Below are positions 46,536-59,600 of a DNA stretch of 64,000 nucleotides, piece after piece. A program made the translations under genes and the position numbers. This DNA is from Symsagittifera roscoffensis (lineage: Eukaryota > Xenacoelomorpha > Acoela > Convolutidae), in contig NC_087066.1 of the NCBI RefSeq assembly GCF_963678635.1, positions 25,313,736 through 25,377,735 on the forward strand. The letters are read 5' to 3'. Numbering within the stretch: position 1 is the first letter of the stretch; each line of letters begins with the position of its first letter. Under the pieces are notes generated by a model. It ran no database searches. It was not told the origin of the DNA and saw only the letters and a program-made list of their open reading frames with translations.

Positions 46536-48349
46536 TTATATGGTTTTTACCAGTAATACTGGTATCTGCTGATTTACGTTTTTCTCAATTTCATCCAATT
46601 TCTCAAATGCTTCCGGAGTTGTTCTGGTTAAAAAGCTAAATTTTTTTTGATTTTTCTTTGTGTAGCAGGAGTACGCATTTTGTGGTGATGTTTTAGCTAT
46701 TTTGGAAAGCTTTTCATTTAGGGTAGCTGTCTTTTCAATTTCGCTTTCCATGTATTTATCACCTGCTGATGGTGTTCCTATAACCGATCCAAGGACTCTA
46801 TAACCGTCTACCCTTGTAATATTTGTGCCTTCGAATAGTTTTATGGCGCTGTAAGACGGTTTTCTTTCACGATGAGTTGACAATTAGAAGGCTTCGCATT
46901 GCATCCGAAAGCCTTTCCGTGCACAACCAGGTTGTCCAGTATTGCGCCGAGACTCTAAAGATCACTTGCAGCGCTTCAATCATCTGCGTACCATTCTTGG
47001 GTGACACTTGGATTTTGCAGGAGCTTAATCAGTGGGATAATCCCAACTCCGTACATACCCATTGCGAGGGGATCACCTTGCATTGTGCCTTCGGTAGATG
47101 TCAACACGGTGTTAGTGACATAAAGACTTGAGGGATGTTTATATGAGTTGGCCAGCGCATGATGTAGTGCCGGACAAGTGATTTCTACATTTTTTAGAGC
47201 AAATTCTCTATTGAGCGAGTTGAAGGCATTTTCTGCATCAATAAATAGTATGGCGTCCGTTTCCGGTTTCATAAACTTGTTCCTCAAGCTGTGGATAGCA
47301 TATTCGGTTCCACACTTTTGGCCTAAGCATAGTTGGAAATTTTTTCCGATATTTATAAGGTCTGATTTTATACATTGTTGATTGTTTTGCCAATTATTCT
47401 TTTCAGAACTTCGCCTATACCAATGGGCCGTACCCCTGGATTTTTGTCCAGAGGTATCAGGCCAGACGAACTTTACACCGTTGGGTTTTCAAGGAAGGCA
47501 ACTTTACTTGCTATTGTATAGGATAAATTAGCCATTGATTGCAAAGCTCAATGGATGTCTTGTTGAAGTGAGTTAATATACTTCTCCATTCGCAGGGACC
47601 GTGGCTTCCATGCGTTTTCAGGGTTGATTTTCAAATGTCTAGGCATTTATTTAATCAAAAATAGAGGGGTGGTATGGCATTGTGTCTTCACTTACTTCGG
47701 TTATATAGTCTTCGCTGTTTTGGCCGGAGGGTCTTTTTTCTCAGGATACTAAGGATACTTTTGTTTTCTTGTCTGAAAGGCAGCCAATGGCGGCAGAAAG
47801 TTTGCCTGTACTCATTAGTTTATTTAATTGCTAAACTTCCTCGTTTACTTCGGACTTTTTCTGTTTTGGATGTCTAATTTGGAGAGCTTTCGCTTCAGTG
47901 AATTGTGGGAGAATTATTGCTGCTTTCATTGCGACGTAAGAATTTGTTGTTTCGTCTACTAATGACAACAGCTGCTGGTTCAGTAATTCTATGAATTGGA
48001 TACCGGGCTTGTTCTTGCTTCGAATTCTGAAGCGCGATTTCCAGTTAATGACCTTTTTATATATGTCATATATTTTATTTTCAAGTTCTTGGTCGATAAG
48101 TTTCCAGGGGTCAAAGAGGGCTGTAGTGATTGCTGGGGGCGATGGATAAGATTGTGTTGCATTGGGCAGTACGTTTGTTTCACGTGTTGTCGGTGATGTT
48201 TTTTTTTTAGTTGTGATAGGGGTTTTGCTTATTGGTCTGTTAATGGAGCATTGCAAAGTTCTCGGGGGCGCATTGTATGCAGGAGAACCCATCGTAGTAA
48301 ATTTTGCTGCTCTGTAGCCCGCTACATGAGACATGGATGCAAATGACAC
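46536..48349 (-). pseudogene. LINE-like reverse transcriptase pseudogene, duplicated and truncated
   Basis: Exact duplicate of the 39530-41343 part of the copy 1 pseudogene, with the same breaks: N-terminal region 48349-47831, RT core with YADD 47287-46976, thumb region 46883-46536. The C-terminal blocks present at 38575-39003 are missing because the duplication starts downstream of them. Confidence 0.8.
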
Positions 48350-49791
48350 ATCATATGCCTCCTTTTCGGAGGTGGCGTTTGCAAATACGGCAGTGCGTTT
48401 GATCGGCCATAATTTGGCAGCGAGGAGGATAAATCTATGGTCAATATAAACAAGTTAGCTGAGCGAGCAATAAACTAAAAAATTTTATTACCATAAAATT
48501 AAAAATGTATACCATTTTTACAAAACATATTAGCACTAAAACTAACATTAAGATTGGGGGAATTAATTCGGATTCTTGAGTGGTAAAATGTTTTAATAAG
48601 GCGAAACAAAGAGTTATTAGAAGCATCAAACTTTCTGTTTATGAAGTGATTATTTGCAGAGAGGAGGGTTTTGGGGATAATTAGCGCATTTGTGTTTATT
48701 TTATGAGTTATCAAATTTATCAAAAATTCTCCAATCATTTGCAAAGTCTGAAACCGTAGATCAGTTATCATTAAATCCGGCTACTATAGTAACACAATTC
48801 AGTTTCTGCGAGGGGTAGCGCGAGACAGTAGTGGCCAGGTCGGCTAGCCTTGTACGAGTGAACCGTGGCACCGGCATCTTTGGGGCTGCAGTACTTGGTC
48901 CTTGAGGTTCCTATTACCACTTTCCTGCTCCACTTGGGTAGCCACTTCGGCCTGTACTTCGGCACGGACATTCACTAAACAAGGTACAAAAGAGGCAAAA
49001 CAAGAGAAAGAATAGATTGTACTATGGATTGTAGAGAAATGGACTTAAAGAACGAATAACAAAAAAGAAATGATAGCAATTACAACCTGTCTTTTCACGA
49101 GTGGAGATTCCGGCGGAGATGTCCGGATAGAGGGGGAGTATCGCGGCTTGATGAGCTTGTCTCTAAAATCCCGTACCGGGCCTTCTTCTCACAAGCGTAT
49201 GAGCGTATGATATCACATGAAACTATTTAATAAGTTTATCACAACAATTAGGCTAACCTATGGTAAAAAACGGCAATTGGGAGAGTTTTAAACAACATTT
49301 GCCTGCTGTTTCGGTTTTCTAATTAAAACGTACATGTCTAAATCGAAATTTTGACTCTGAAACTTCCAGACAAATTAATTTTAAAAAGGTTAATTAATTT
49401 TAGAGGTTAAAAGTATTTTAATCTTAATAGTAATTTAGAGGTCAACTTTGATTGGCTAATTTTTTATCATGATAGTTTAGAACCAAATTGTATGTAAATT
49501 ATTGTAAATAACATTTGTAAATTGATGTTTTATCGTCATTTAGATTAGTTTATTGTAAAAGCCCTGACGTTGCACATAGTTGCGAAAACGTTTGAAATTT
49601 ATTTTTAGCAAAAATTTTCTCAATTTTACTTGTAAATTCGTTATAAACCAAAAATCGAACAGCTTAAAATTCCAACTGTTTTCCCATTAAAGGGCCAGTA
49701 TGAATATTTTTAATGATTTTCATCCAAGTATAGGGAATTTTTATAGTGTTTTTTTTTATCGATCCGTAAAATATGGCCAATTTTCTTTTAA

Positions 49792-50550
49792 GTTACCGAA
49801 AGGTTTCATATTGTAGCAGCTAGTTCCCTGTTCCACAGCATCAACACCCTTAACACATGTGAGAAAAAGCAATACGAGAGCCTTGTTACGGCAATTTCTG
49901 GTTTTTCCCTTAATAACAACTTGCCGAACCAAAGAAAGAACCTCCGACGATTACTGGAAGACAGTCCACTGAAGGAGAAAAAAGTGGTTGTGTGGCACGA
50001 CGTGGTGAACAACACCATTAGCAGCCACAGAAAAAAAAACTATCGCCCAGTCGGTGTCGAGGAACTGACAAAATATTTGAAGTCGAAGAAGCAGCAGATT
50101 TTGGCGATCGTTTATTGCAGAAGGGAAGGAACGCCCGACTTGTTTAGTCAGCTTCTCGGCACAGGAGTGCTCATTATTCCAGCTTTAAAAAGGCTACTCT
50201 CCAAGAGCAAGCAAAACGACCCGGGGCAGCTCAAGGAAAATTTGAAGCTGCACCAGAGTGCTGAGTTGGAGTTGAAATCTCTGCGGTTGGTAGTGGCACA
50301 CAAAGAAAGTCTGTCAGCGCTGATTGAGTTAGACTATTTAAAATTCTTTAAAAAAGTTCAAGTGTCTGTACGTAGACTGAAGTTTCTGAGAAAATGTCTG
50401 AAAAACGATATAATACCGGAATTTTTCAAATTTAGGGTCCCCGAGAACGGTTTTTTTTCGGACCAAGCTGTGCATAATTTTCAATTTAAACTACTAAGGA
50501 CTGAAACTTCTAGGTCAAAAGAGGATAGGAAAATTACGAGGAGATGCTAA
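49792..50550 (+). CDS. First ORF of the Penelope-like element, copy 2
   Basis: Identical to 42786-43544, carried by the 7-kb duplication. The same open frame of about 250 codons ends in ITRRC, with the same lack of a clear ATG. It says nothing independent about conservation because the duplication is recent. Confidence 0.6.
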   Translation, partial: VTERFHIVAASSLFHSINTLNTCEKKQYESLVTAISGFSLNNNLPNQRKNLRRLLEDSPLKEKKVVVWHDVVNNTISSHRKKNYRPVGVEELTKYLKSKKQQILAIVYCRREGTPDLFSQLLGTGVLIIPALKRLLSKSKQNDPGQLKENLKLHQSAELELKSLRLVVAHKESLSALIELDYLKFFKKVQVSVRRLKFLRKCLKNDIIPEFFKFRVPENGFFSDQAVHNFQFKLLRTETSRSKEDRKITRRC

Positions 50551-50605
50551 TGAAAGCAAAATCACTGGTGCAAAAAAGAAATTGACGAACAGTGGTGGGC
50601 ATCCA

Positions 50606-52846
50606 TTTTCCGCTTCGTGAGGCGTCAAGTTGAGGCAAGCTTAAAGACAACATCAAAAAACCATAGAAAAAGTTAGAAAAACTGTCCGAGAGACAAGATA
50701 AACTTCTTGGGGGAGAAATGAGCGATCAGTTAAGGTACTTGATAACATTGAACTACCTGGATGGGTATATGACGTGCTATCAATGGGCCCGATGCATCCC
50801 ATTAGAGACAAATTTAACGAAACACACTTTTTGGCGGATATCAACTATTTCCTCTCACAATTGAAAAAATCAAAAAACATCTGGTGAAACGTTATTTGAA
50901 ATAGAAGCCGCGGCAAAAGCATATGCAAAAAACGTAAGGCAAATCCCAAGAGACAAAGCCGTTGACAAAACGAGGAAATATCTCAAAGATAATGGGTTGC
51001 TGGCTGTGCCTTTTGAGAAGAAGGTTGGTTTTTGCATAATGAGGAAACAAACGTATGAATCAATTGGAATCCTTGTTGCAATCTGCTCAGTTTGCGAAAA
51101 AAGATGCAACCACTGATGAGGTTATACTGAAAATTGAGAAGGAACTTAACAAAGAATTACTAGCTATGAACAAAAGAAACGAGATAAGTGATCAGTTATA
51201 TTCTAAGATGAGATCAACAGGGGGCAGCCCGCCCGTTTGTACGGTTTAGCTAAGGTACCCATGGATGAGACACCCCTACGACCAGTACTATCACTTCCAG
51301 GCAGCTCGTATGAGAATCTCAACAAAATGCTTGCAAAGTTTTTTGACAACATCGATGGAGCAAATATAGAAACCAATACTAAAGAGGCTAGAGAAACAAT
51401 TGAAAACATTGCTCCAAATCCGGATGAAACCATAATATCTCTTGATGTGAAAAGTTTCTACAGCAATGTTCCCCTGAAGGCGGCAGCTGAAATTGCTTTA
51501 CAGAAGCTGTACAGCCAAGAGTCTCCTCCTGAAATTCAAAGAGCAACCTGAGAAAAGGCTTTTGAATATGGCGGTCAGCAAAAAATATTTCACGTGTATC
51601 GATTCATGGTATGTACAAGTTGATGGTTTAACAATGGGCGCGTCCCTCAATGTAATTCTGGCAAACTTAAGGCTGAAAGAGTACACGTTTGCTCGAAGAC
51701 AAGAAATACCAGTGGGAACGGAGGTACAGCAAGTTAATGACAAAAACGGCTTGTGCCCATGTTGCAGCAGAAAAGTCACATATAGATCAAAGCTGGTTGA
51801 ATGCGGGAGTTGCCGAAACTGGTATCATCTAAAATGCGGAAAAATATCCGATGGCGTATACGCATCAACAACCGAGATATTCTGGTACTGTGAAAGCTGC
51901 TGCCGAGCTAAGAACAAGGAGAAGGATACTCCCCAGGTGAAATTGTTCCTCAGGTGTGTGGATGACATTGTTAGAACAGTCGGTGGTGAGCCGAGTTGTC
52001 TTCTCGATGCCGCCAATTCTCTTCATCCAAAATTGCAGTTCACTTTAGAGAAAACAATTTCCGAGGGTAATTTGCCGTTCCTGGATTTGAACATAAATGT
52101 ATCGCAGGGTAGACGTGTAACTTGCAGTTGGTACCAAAAACCAACAAATACAGGGACTATACTGAATTATAGAAGCTGCGCCCCAACTCAGTATAAGCGT
52201 AGTGTTATCCAGGGCACTGTACACAGGGTTTTTAGGAGTACATCCAGCTGGGAGCAATTTGATAAGGCTATGGAAACTAATAGGGCGCAATGGCTGACAA
52301 ATCAGTACCCTGAAAATCGGTCCGCAAAGTTGGCTTCAGACGCATTGTGCAAGATCATCGAGGGCAAGGGCAAGCTCCTGGATAGTGAGAGATGTTTGTT
52401 AGTTCAATCACCAAAGGATGTGAAGCCCCCAATGCTAATGGTGCAGTATAGAGGTAAACAGGGCCAATATTTTGCTAACAGGTTACGAAAATTAACTAAC
52501 GTTCAAATGGTTTTCACCACAAGAAAACTAGAATCATGTTTACCATCACTGAAGTCAGCATTTTCTAATGACCTCAAGTCAAGAGTGGTTTATAAACTGT
52601 CCTGTAGTTGATGCACTTCCACCTATGTCGGACAAACTGTTCGACATTTGACCACTTGAATTGAGGAACATAAGAAAGCAGACTCACCGGTAGGCCTCCA
52701 CATTCAGCAATGCCAACTTGAGGGAAATAGCGCAGTTCGTAGTTGGGAAATTATAGATAGGTCAAACAACCAAACGAAATTGCTAACTCTAGAGGCAAAA
52801 CATCAGGAAGGAGAAACCGGGCTTGAACACGCGCGATGAGTTAAGG
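50606..52846 (+). pseudogene. Penelope-like RT / PHD finger / GIY-YIG protein, frame-broken (copy 2)
   Basis: Duplicate of 43600-45840 with the same domain order and the same breaks. Longest intact frame 51493-52611, PHD finger 51754-51902, motif C RCVDD at 51952-51966, premature TGA at 52609. No compensating change is visible. Confidence 0.88.
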
Positions 52847-53403
52847 AGCAGGGAGTTAACACTGAAAATTTAATCCGAAAATATATTTGGTTTTTTATTT
52901 AAAATGTTCATGTCCAAATCGAAATTATGACTCAAAAAATTCCAGACAAATTAATTTAATTATTTTTAGAAGTTAAAAGTATTTTAATCTTAATAGTAAT
53001 CTAGAGGTCAACTGGGATTGGCTAATTTTTTGTGATGATGGTTTAGAACCAAATTGTATGTGAATTATTGTAAATAACATTTGTTAATTGATGTTTTATT
53101 GTCATTTAGATTAGTTTATTGTAAAAATCCTGACGATGCACATAGTTGCGAAAACGTTTGAAATTACTTTTTAGCAAAAATTTCTTTAACCTATGGTAAT
53201 TTAACACGGAAAATTTCAATGCATCTAGAAAATGTTTGCATCGCCCTTGGTTTTTTTGTTTATCAATATTTGTAATTAATACGTTAAATTGTCCCTCATG
53301 ATAAACCTTATTCCATTAATATCTGACATACACTTGCCTGTTAGCAAATTATTTTATTTGGCAATTAAAGTGTTAATTTAGTTTTCTTTTTTTTTCTGTT
53401 TAG

Positions 53404-53464
53404 TCAGAAGGTTCTGCAGTATAAGGCGTTGTGAAGCTTGATTTTAGATTCATATGGCTCCAAA
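53404..53464 (+). promoter_or_regulatory. Candidate 5' UTR of SIRT4 after a splice acceptor
   Basis: A run of T and C ending TTTTTTTTTCTGTTTAG at 53403 looks like a strong 3' splice site, giving a 61-base leader before the chosen ATG. An ATG at 53454 in this leader is out of frame with SIRT4 and opens a short frame of about 44 codons that overlaps the start. It could act as an upstream ORF, or mark a different true start. Confidence 0.45.
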
Positions 53465-53628
53465 ATGTCCTTCACTCTCAAGTCAGTTTCAACCAAATCT
53501 TTTGTCCCTTCCTTTTCCAACCCAAAAGTATTTGATCTCAAAATGTTGCAGCAATTTTTCTTGGACTACAGGAGTTGTGTCATAACAGGAGCTGGTATTT
53601 CCACTGAATCGGGCGTTCCTGACTATCG
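53465..53628 (+). CDS. SIRT4: SIRT4 coding exon 1
   Basis: ATG is chosen at 53465 because it opens the frame leading to [18 protein letters not shown] and produces an import-like leader. The exon ends in CG before GTATGT. The 7-kb duplication breakpoint (53497) lies 33 bases into this exon. Confidence 0.9.
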
Positions 53629-56600
53629 GTATGTCATATAATCTGATTACTTTACTTTTTGCTTTACTTCTTGATTAATTTTACGATTGGTTGGTGCAAT
53701 GAAGTTCTTGTTCCGACCACTTCACGATGTGTGGAAGGAACTATGGCTTTAGGCGTTTTTTTCTGACTGATTTTGATTACCTCAAAGAAACTCAAAGGTT
53801 CAAGTGTGTTATAGTATAAAATCTGGTCCAAATTCGGATTCCGAAAAAATGGTCTGCGTTTTTTCCGAATTTACTACAAAATGTTTTTTTTTGACACTGG
53901 GAATCAAATTATCGCTCACTATTTTTTGTTTCAATGGCAATCTAATTATTGGGCTTCTCATTGCGGTTTGTTTCTCTTGCGAGAGCAAGTGACTTGTAAT
54001 CGGGAACTAGACTTTTTACCGTGACCTACTTTTTTTGCAAATCTGTGAGAAATAGAATTTGATTTATCATGGAACCTCAACAATTTCTTGGTCAATTCCT
54101 ACTCTTGGTCTAGTGGTAAAGCGCGGCTAGACCTTGTTTTTATATATATTAATTGGTTTTGTTTTCCGGGAAATGGATTTTCGCTGGCCGGCTTAATTTT
54201 TAAAGCCTGGAATTTTCTGAGTTTAATATTTTTTTTTTTTACTATAATTCGAAGTCGTTCTGTTTTTTTCCCCGTAAATTTACTGATTCTGGTTTTGTTT
54301 TCAAGCTCAAATTTTTTTGCCTTATTCATATCGCCTTAGACATCTGATAGTTCAGGTTTTTAAAAGAATAATTTTCTAATGATTTTTCTTCCGAACATTG
54401 AAAATCGGGAGGAACTTTGTGTTCGGGTGTATTTTAGTTAGTCTTTTTTTAAACTTTTTGTTTCTACGCAAAATCAAGGAACACAATTAATCATCGGATT
54501 GGGTCGAGTGATATTCCACATTGAAGCCCTTCCAGTCGTGATTCGAACTACTTTAAAAAGTTTTTGAAAAAATTATTTCAGATTTGATAGAAACCGGTTT
54601 GGAAATTTTGTTTTTTCATTTAATTTCAAGCTAATAAGGTGAGCATGGAGGCTTACGTTAGCTTATTTATGTTATTTTAGGCCGTGAAAATAGCTTTATT
54701 TATAGTAAAAAATTGTTTTTTGGAGTTTTTCAGCTCCAATTTGGGAATCAAAAATTCAAAAAACTTTCTGCATTTTTTTCGTTTTTAAGGTTATTTTTCT
54801 GTATGGACCCATATTTCTATGACTGTCGATTATGCCTATTTTTTCAGATCTTTTCATCACGCCACGCAGAAAAAGCTATACTAATTTGAATAAACCTTTT
54901 GTAATGTTTCACGTTATGGTCGGAACATTCTGTGCTACTTGCACAGTAACCGGCTTTCCTTGTTTACGTTTGGCGTGTTCGAGTTTTAACACTTGATTTC
55001 TCTTGAGGACTTTTTGGAGTTCATTTTTCTTCAGTATGTGTAAAATTGAAAAAAAAATCCCCGGGAAAATTGAGTTGTCAGATCTTCTTTTCCTGCTCAT
55101 GTTTTGATGATTTAGTTGCCCTCTCACGGAATTTTCTTGTACTGTAACCCTTTTTCATTGTATTTGCAAGTGTTGTTGTTTCACTCCTGTAATATGTAAT
55201 TTTGCTCTGGCTCTGACTTTGTATATTTTTTTTTCAGTGTTTTTTTTTCGCTTTAAAATTTATTCAGCGCAAATGGTTTTAGCCTACGGTATTTTTTGCT
55301 TTTATTAACTTATTTTGTGTTCATTGAAAACCTAAAATTTGAAACCCTAATTATTCAAAAATGTATGTCCAAATCTGGGCTCTTTTTCTTTTCCCCCCAC
55401 CTGCAAATTTTTTCATGTAAATTTGTTGACCACATTGTCCGATTGCTATGAAAATATACATACAGACTAATGAGGCCATGACAAACATATTTGGTCTTCA
55501 TACTCAACCTCGTAAAACCACTCGTTACACTAATAGATTTAAGGTCGCGTGAGGTGGGGGAAAAAGGAAAAAGAGCCCAAACCTGTTATGGCTTTTTTTA
55601 AACTTGGTGCGCCTTTACCCACGCTTTGTCAAATTTTTGACCGCTGGTTAGATAAAAAAAGCTTATTTTTTGCTTTAGGTGTGTTTCGACTGTTTTTCTT
55701 CTGCTTCATCTCTGTATTCAAGTTGAGTTTTTTACATGATAAATCGAGCCTCTGAATTTGGCAATTTCAATTTTTGTAGTTATCGAGCTCTTTCTGCCTT
55801 TCATTCAGAATAATGAACGTGTTGAGTACTCTTATATAGATCTTGCTGTTTTTTTTGTTCAAGAAAAAGTTTCAAATTTTCTTCACGCTCAGTTTTATAT
55901 TTTCGCGCTTTGACTTGTGATTTTTTTTCGAGCTCAGTGCATTTTCTTTGTTATAAACTATCGAGCAGCAAAATTGTAAAGATCACGAAAAACGTGATCG
56001 ACTTCTGATTTCGAAAATGGAAATTAATTCTCAGATTTCCCAGCGAAATAAAAGTTTTGCCTATTGATCCAGTTTTTCTCAAACGGAGTTAATTCTAACA
56101 AAAAAGTGTCCATCATAAATTGCTCTACAAATTCAGGGAGCTTTAGGGCCATCTATTTTTTTCTTCGAATTTAAAAAGTTGAAGGTTTTTCAAAAAACTA
56201 TTCAGTTTTTTTTCTGTTTCCTTGCGTTCATTACCTTTTTTCAACTGTCAGTTGGCTATGTTTTAGTGATTGCGAAGTGCAGCTTTGCCTGTGGCATAAA
56301 TTTTCTGTACTGTAGCAAATAGTCACAGGATTGTTTGTATTTTGGTTGTTTATGAACAAAGTCATGCAGATCACCCTATTTATCCGATATATATATTTTC
56401 TCAAAAATCGCGGCATTTCTCTTTAACCTGAATGAAATGCCGCAGAAAATTCTTTTGTCCGACCATTTGAAAAATGTTGAACTTTGTATTCGGGTGAGTT
56501 CTAGTTTTTTTTTGTTTTCTACGCTAAATCAGATAAGACAAATAATTATCAGAAAGTGTCGACTGATATATCATGTCCTTTTAGTCGTGATTTGAACGAC

Positions 56601-59600
56601 ATTAAAAAGAAAAAAAAATGTGTTTTTTAGACTATGGTCAGAACATGTGTTACTTGCACAATAACTGGTTCTCCTTGTTTCTGAAATTGTTTTAATTCCC
56701 AGCGGGTTAGAACATATTTGTTGAGTGTAAGCCTATTTTCTTAAGTGTTATCAGGTGGGTTTGTTTGTTCTCCTTTATTGTCGCAAGTTACCTGAGTTGA
56801 ACAGGCTGCTAGGTGATTTAATCAATTTTTATGAATCGAAATTTGGGATGATTAGTTTTAATTTTTACAACTGTCTGTCCGCTGGCATTTTTGACCTTCG
56901 TAATCAAAAAAATTTTCAATGTATTCGTAAGACTTGTTGAAAAAGTCCTAGCGTCGCAGAACTGGCAAATTCTTAACAATTCTTTAAAAATGCGTTCAGA
57001 TAGTGCGATTCAAATTATCCGGACAAAACCGAACAAAATTCGAACTTTCAAACGCGTTTTTCTCAAATTGGGTCAAGATTAGAGAAAACGTGAGGCGAAT
57101 AAAAGTTGCTTTGATTTTAACCAAAATTTTTATGATGCAAATTTCTATGGGTCATTTTGGGTTTTTATTATGTTAATCAAGAATTACTGTAACACTATAA
57201 TTTAAATTGATAAGAAAATTATATCAAAAGAAGCTTCTTACGCAGCTCACCAAACTTCCAGAAGGGTATATTCTCTTAAAATCTTTATAAGAGAACATAA
57301 TTTTGCTTGAAAGCCAAAAATATCATTTTTACTATATGAAACTCAAAATATGTTTAAAAAATTCAACGTTTCGCGCACATTTTTTGAGATTAAATCCTGC
57401 CTGAATTTTGTTGAGCTGTGTAAGAGGCTTTTTGACATAACTTTCTTTTCAATTAACTTGGTTGTTTTAGCGTTATTTTTGATTAATTAAAAAACCTAAA
57501 ATGACTCATTTATTAAATTGTACCGGAAAGTTCTGTTAAAATTCCAAGCAACTTTTGTTTCAGTTTTGTCTTATCTCCACCCAATTTGAAAAAAAACCGC
57601 ATTTAAAGTTTCCAATGTTCGTTATGTCCGGATAGTTTAAATCAGCACTGTATTTCCATGAAGATGTTACGATGACTGAAATTTTTTAGTTGCTATTTTC
57701 ACAAACGGAGCTTGTGCTATAATGCGAGAACACATTTTTCATGCACAGTTCTTTTGTTTGTGAGTTAATATTGACTCATTTCGAAATTAATATGGGTTCA
57801 TAAAAAGTTATCTTGGCTTATATAAATTACACTCAAATCTATCTGTGTTCGTTATGAAAGCAAATACGGCCAAAAATTTGTCTTTTATTTTTGAGAGCTA
57901 TTCATGTTGTAGCTTTAGTCCTTTTGACTGCTACTTTCATCTCTAATATCTTTCAAGTTCAGAGGTAGTGGGACTGTATGCGAGGAGTAACAGCAGACCT
58001 CTTCAATACAGTGAGTTTCTCAGATCCTCTGACGCGAGAAGAAGATATTGGGCCAGAAACTACGCAGGGTGGGGTCGGTTCAACTCGATCACGCCCAATG
58101 TCAACCACAAGATCATTAAGTAAGTAGTGGTTTCATTTATCTTTGTTCAGTTGTGAACTGGATTATTCATTGGAAGCTTATTTGTATTTCAAGTATAATT
58201 GTACGTCTGATTGTATTCAAAATAGAAGTTTGACCTTGATTTAATTAGTTTGTTATGAACCAGAAGTTTGCTGAATTGTAGAATCGAACGAACATGACTG
58301 TATGTTTAGCAAGTTGGAGAAAAGTGGCCGAGTGAATTGGTTGATTACGCAGAATGTTGACGCGCTTCACAGACTGGCAGGGTCTGAAAGGTTCAGCGAG
58401 ATACACGGTTGCATGTAAGTTGTTAAGCTTGATTAATTGATTCAATCAGCATATACTTATTTACACAAGCCAGCTAGCAGGTGTAAGGTCATATTACGAA
58501 TCTTGTTTTTCTAACCCAATTCACAAATATAAGTGCTCGTTCGATGGAACTTCTGCTGCATCGCATGCGAGAAACGTGCTACTCTTAGGTCGGTGGTTCG
58601 AATCCGTTGCAGCTGTTTTCAGAATTTTAAGTGCCGATCTGCCTCCGTTTTGAATCAAATTACAGCCGCCCATAACTTCTCCACGCCCGCTATGGGGGAG
58701 ATGTTAACTTGGCTCTACGTAGTAGTTTCCAACCAATCAGACTAATTGGAAAGTTAAATTAGTCCGTGCTGTTTCAACCCGAAATAGATCCAGGAGTCCG
58801 ATCTACTCTTAACTTATTTTGGGAGGAAAATAAGAACTTGATACAAATTTTTTTACCAAGTCCATCTGACATGCACATTTAAAATTGAATTGCAAAGGCT
58901 GCAATTTGGGGCTGTTTAAATGCTCGAAGAGATAATGCCTGATACCGTTCGAACAATCAGGAATCCTCTACCTTGAAATTTCAAATTGAACTAAGTTTTA
59001 CCCATAATTTTAACGATACTTTGCGCTTGCGATCAACAAGTGTTCTGAAATTGTAACCTAGTTTTGTTTTCAGGGTAACAAATTATTTCACAAAAATGTG
59101 ATGTCTTTTTTATTAAGGTGCTCAAATCAAACTAGTCTGAATCCTGTTTTGAAAATGCAGAAACGAATACCAAGAAAATTTTTAAAAGATACTGTGATGC
59201 CGTTCGGAACCTGATTATTGAAAATAAAAAATTCAGTCAACTTTTGAAAACCAGCAGCTTGCATTGTATAAGCATTGAAAAATTGTACAATTTCTTCAAT
59301 GTTTTAAATGTGTATAAAAATGTGTTTGTTATTGATAGTCGACATCGGTTCAATGTTCATAGGATTTACAACTTCTACCTTTATGATAACAAAGAATTAA
59401 ACGAGATTTTTTTAAATGAAGTATCGTGCGTTTGAAACAGTGCTCTCTAAGTTTCATTTTTTAAAAACCAAATCATTATCGCGGAGGTTTTTTATGTATA
59501 TCTGTTAGTCTTTCTTGATGTTAAGTTTCAGTTTGCGTTTTGTAACTCGAAGCTTCTCTTGAACTTGTTAACTGGTTACTGCTGCTCAGATGGGTGTCCT

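Larger units (their letters stand above)
49267..53186 (+). mobile_element. Full-length Penelope-like element (copy 2), decayed
   Basis: Exact duplicate of 42261-46180 together with its target duplications (49254-49266 and 53187-53199). Both copies share every frameshift and stop and both sets of flanking target sequence. It therefore arose by DNA duplication of a dead element and not by a second retrotransposition. Confidence 0.88.
46507..53497 (+). repeat. 7-kb tandem duplication, copy 2
   Basis: Identical by eye to copy 1. It continues unbroken into the SIRT4 first coding exon at its right end, so this copy keeps the original gene context there. Its left end truncates the minus-strand RT pseudogene at the junction. 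Confidence 0.95.

Noticed and set aside
46448-46639. Open frame beginning [10 protein letters not shown] at the 7-kb junction
   Set aside because: It is a chance fusion: an out-of-frame ATG in the SIRT4 leader runs into filler and antisense retroelement DNA. The corresponding frame in copy 2 (from 53454) stops after about 44 codons.
39501-53497. The idea that the 7-kb repeat is simply an assembly artefact
   Set aside because: Not excluded, but the novel templated filler at the junction and the different outer flanks (full RT C-terminus on the left, full SIRT4 exon on the right) favour a real duplication. Read depth would decide.
58555-58613. Possible tRNA gene
   Set aside because: It has a good T-loop/B-box core and a chance six-base complement at the ends, but it spans only 59 nt with no D-arm and a weak T-stem.
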